A stretch of DNA of 64,000 nucleotides, from NCBI GenBank assembly GCA_051061015.1, contig JBPFEG010000056.1:1-64000 (forward strand), in the 5' to 3' direction. The stretch is from Methylomicrobium sp051061015. Lineage in GTDB: Bacteria; Pseudomonadota; Gammaproteobacteria; Methylococcales; Methylomonadaceae. Positions within the stretch are counted from its first letter, which is position 1. Each line of letters begins with the position of its first letter. A program made the position numbers and the translations under genes. The notes under the pieces were generated by a model. The model did not search any database. It saw only the letters and a program-made list of their open reading frames with translations, and was not told the DNA's origin. This document shows, piece after piece, positions 62,065 to 64,000 of this stretch.

Positions 62065-64000
62065 ATGCTTAAAATTTTCATCTGGATACTGATTGGGGGG
62101 CTCGGCGCGGCCGCTGTCGGCGGCATCGCCCTGCAGCGCGGCGAAACGATCAATTCGCTGTGGTTCATCATCGCTGCAATCTGCATCTATGCGCTGGCCT
62201 ACCGCTTCTATGCGGCCTGGATCGCGACCAAAGTCCTGGTCGTCGATCAAACCCGCGCCACTCCGGCCGAACGGCTCGACAACGGACACGATTTCGTGCC
62301 GACGAACAAATGGATCGTGTTCGGCCATCACTTCGCGGCGATTGCCGGCCCCGGTCCCCTGGTCGGTCCGACGCTCGCGGCGCAATTCGGCTATCTTCCC
62401 GGAACGCTATGGATCCTGATCGGCGCGGTGCTCGGCGGCTGCGTGCAGGACATGGTGACCCTGTTTTTCTCGACCCGGCGCAATGCGCGCAGCCTCGGGC
62501 AAATGGCGCGCGACGAACTGGGCGTCCTCGGCGGCACCGCCGCGCTGATCGGCACGTTCGCGATCATGATCATCCTAATCGCGGTGCTCGGCCTGGTCGT
62601 GGTGAATGCAATGAAACACAGCCCCTGGGCAACCTCGACCGTTGCAGCGACGATACCGATCGCAATGATTGTCGGGCTTTACATGCGCAGCATCCGTCCC
62701 GGGCGAGTACTCGAAGCCTCGGTGTTCGGGGTGGTCCTGTTACTGGCGTCGGTGGTTTACGGCGGCCTGGTCGATCGCAGCGAAACCTGGCGCGTCGTCT
62801 TCGATCACGACGGTCTGACCCTGGCCTGGGCGGTGATTGCCTACGGCTTTGCGGCCGCTATCTTCCCGGTATGGCTGCTGCTCGCGCCGCGCGATTACCT
62901 GTCGACCTTCGTCAAACTCGGCACGATCACGCTGCTCGCGATCGCGATCATCATCCTCCGTCCGGATGTCAAGATGCCCGCGATTACGCCGTTCATCGAC
63001 GGTACCGGACCGATCTTCGGCGGCAAGCTGTTTCCTTTCGTATTCATCACGATTGCCTGCGGGGCGATTTCGGGCTTTCATGCCCTGATTGCTTCCGGCA
63101 CCACGCCGAAACTCTTGACCAATGAGCGCGACATCCGGATGATCGGCTACGGCGGCATGCTGCTTGAATCCTTTGTCGCAATGATGGCAATGGTCGCAGC
63201 CACCGTGCTGGATCCCGGCGTATTTTTCGCGATCAACAGCCCGGCTGGCGTAGTCGGCGCGGATGCCGCCGCCGCGGTCGCAAAGATTACCTCCTGGGGC
63301 TTTCCGGTCACGGTCGAACAGATGCAGACACTGGCCGCGCAAATGGGCGAAGCGAGCCTGTTTGCGCGCACCGGCGGCGCGCCGTCGCTGGCGGTCGGCA
63401 TGGCCAGCATCTTCGGCAGCGCCTTCGGTAACGGCTTCCTGGCCTTGTGGTACCACTTCGCAATCATGTTCGAAGCGATCTTCATTTTGACCACCCTCGA
63501 TGCGGGCACGCGCGTCGGGCGCTTCATGCTGCAGGACATGCTCGGTAATATCTGGCCGAAGCTCGGCGAAACGTCGTGGACACCCTCCGTGGTGCTGACC
63601 AGCGGGATCGTCGTCGCGGGCTGGGGATATTTTCTTTACATCGGGGTGATCGATCCGAACGGCGGCGTGAACATCCTCTGGCCGCTGTTCGGAATCGCAA
63701 ACCAGATGCTTGCCGCGATCGCGCTCTGTGTCGCGACCGGCATCCTGGTCAAATCGGACAAACTTCGCTATGCCTGGATCAGTGGCGTTCCGCTGGCCTG
63801 GCTGGTTGCGATCACCAGCACGGCCGCGTGGGAAAAAATCGTCAGCCCGGACATCCGGATCGGCTTTTTCGCGGCCGCCAACGACCTGAGCGCGAAATTG
63901 AGCAATGGCCTATTGCCTCCCGAAAAGGCCCACACTGCTCCGCAGCTGATTTTCAATCTGCATCTGGACGCCGTCATTACGCTGTTCTTCGTGACGTTGC
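62065..64000 (+). CDS. cstA: Carbon starvation protein A / CstA-family transporter (cut by window edge)
   Basis: CstA-family proteins import peptides or pyruvate when carbon is scarce. The frame from the ATG at 62065 runs off the right edge after 645 codons, close to the family length. It shows the CstA N-terminal domain: PTNKWIVFGHHFAAIAGPGP, LVGPTLAAQFGYLPGTLW and LGGCVQDMVTLFFSTRRN. Many hydrophobic helices and the SGFHALIASGTTPKLL segment follow. AAAAGG lies upstream of the ATG. It follows the MFS gene after 323 nt and probably has its own promoter. Confidence 0.95.
   Translation, partial: MLKIFIWILIGGLGAAAVGGIALQRGETINSLWFIIAAICIYALAYRFYAAWIATKVLVVDQTRATPAERLDNGHDFVPTNKWIVFGHHFAAIAGPGPLVGPTLAAQFGYLPGTLWILIGAVLGGCVQDMVTLFFSTRRNARSLGQMARDELGVLGGTAALIGTFAIMIILIAVLGLVVVNAMKHSPWATSTVAATIPIAMIVGLYMRSIRPGRVLEASVFGVVLLLASVVYGGLVDRSETWRVVFDHDGLTLAWAVIAYGFAAAIFPVWLLLAPRDYLSTFVKLGTITLLAIAIIILRPDVKMPAITPFIDGTGPIFGGKLFPFVFITIACGAISGFHALIASGTTPKLLTNERDIRMIGYGGMLLESFVAMMAMVAATVLDPGVFFAINSPAGVVGADAAAAVAKITSWGFPVTVEQMQTLAAQMGEASLFARTGGAPSLAVGMASIFGSAFGNGFLALWYHFAIMFEAIFILTTLDAGTRVGRFMLQDMLGNIWPKLGETSWTPSVVLTSGIVVAGWGYFLYIGVIDPNGGVNILWPLFGIANQMLAAIALCVATGILVKSDKLRYAWISGVPLAWLVAITSTAAWEKIVSPDIRIGFFAAANDLSAKLSNGLLPPEKAHTAPQLIFNLHLDAVITLFFVTL

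Noticed and set aside
62160..63125. 321-codon frame on the plus strand, Arg/Pro-rich
   Set aside because: It is out of frame within cstA, which continues through the whole stretch with conserved membrane segments.

Overview
The window is chromosomal DNA of a gammaproteobacterium. The block hemA-prfA-prmC, divergent from a TPR lipoprotein gene, lolB, ispE, tRNA-Gln, prs, rplY and pth, is a classical gammaproteobacterial arrangement. So are tRNA-Tyr/Gly/Thr-tuf, priA/argS/ftsN-like and lon/hupB/ppiD. Near the right end, a gene for (5-formylfuran-3-yl)methyl phosphate synthase (mfnB) overlaps a DUF447 gene. Both belong to the methanofuran/tetrahydromethanopterin C1 pathway, so I infer a methylotroph, most likely a Methylococcales methanotroph. 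No methane monooxygenase or methanol dehydrogenase gene lies in the window. No phage, insertion sequence or CRISPR array was seen.

Layout. 1-6.8 kb (mostly minus): partial tuf with three upstream tRNA genes and a strong promoter, then pth, rplY, prs, tRNA-Gln, ispE, lolB and a TPR lipoprotein (translation, PRPP, isoprenoid precursors, lipoprotein sorting). 7-10.6 kb (plus): hemA, prfA, prmC and a JAMM/MPN metalloprotease. 10.6-17.7 kb (minus): a compact set reading pyruvate:ferredoxin oxidoreductase, dihydroorotate-dehydrogenase-like protein, a helical protein and a UbiB/AarF kinase-like membrane protein. 17.8-31.5 kb: a Lon-like protease, an FtsN-like SPOR protein, argS, priA, dsbB, a TauE/SafE permease, cca, yajQ and ppiD, with DnaA-box-like sites between priA and dsbB. 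31.5-34.7 kb: tRNA-Asp, tRNA-Val, hupB and lon; lon has a heat-shock-type promoter.

34.8-49.6 kb is the accessory part. A Slp-like lipoprotein is followed by two complete heavy-metal RND efflux systems in tandem. The first (outer-membrane factor, adaptor, pump, DUF3240 protein) has a pump that combines CusA-like and CzcA-like signatures. The second (lipoprotein adaptor, CzcA-type pump, outer-membrane factor, beta-barrel-like protein) is preceded by a terminator hairpin almost touching its first gene. No metal-responsive regulator gene is present beside them.

49.6-58.2 kb: a kynureninase-like PLP enzyme, an NlpC/P60 lipoprotein, a PAS-domain protein paired with a PhnD-like binding protein that has no signal peptide, a small secreted protein, miaA, DUF447-mfnB, and an HDOD-GAF-GGDEF signalling protein. 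58.4-64 kb: tRNA-Arg, purE-purK, a YajR-like MFS transporter and the start of cstA, cut by the window edge.

Most of the window is housekeeping. The parts that deserve a second look are the tandem metal pumps and their leader, the PAS/cytosolic PhnD-like pair with its long leader, the POR/DHOD-like/helical/UbiB set, and the DnaA-box cluster.
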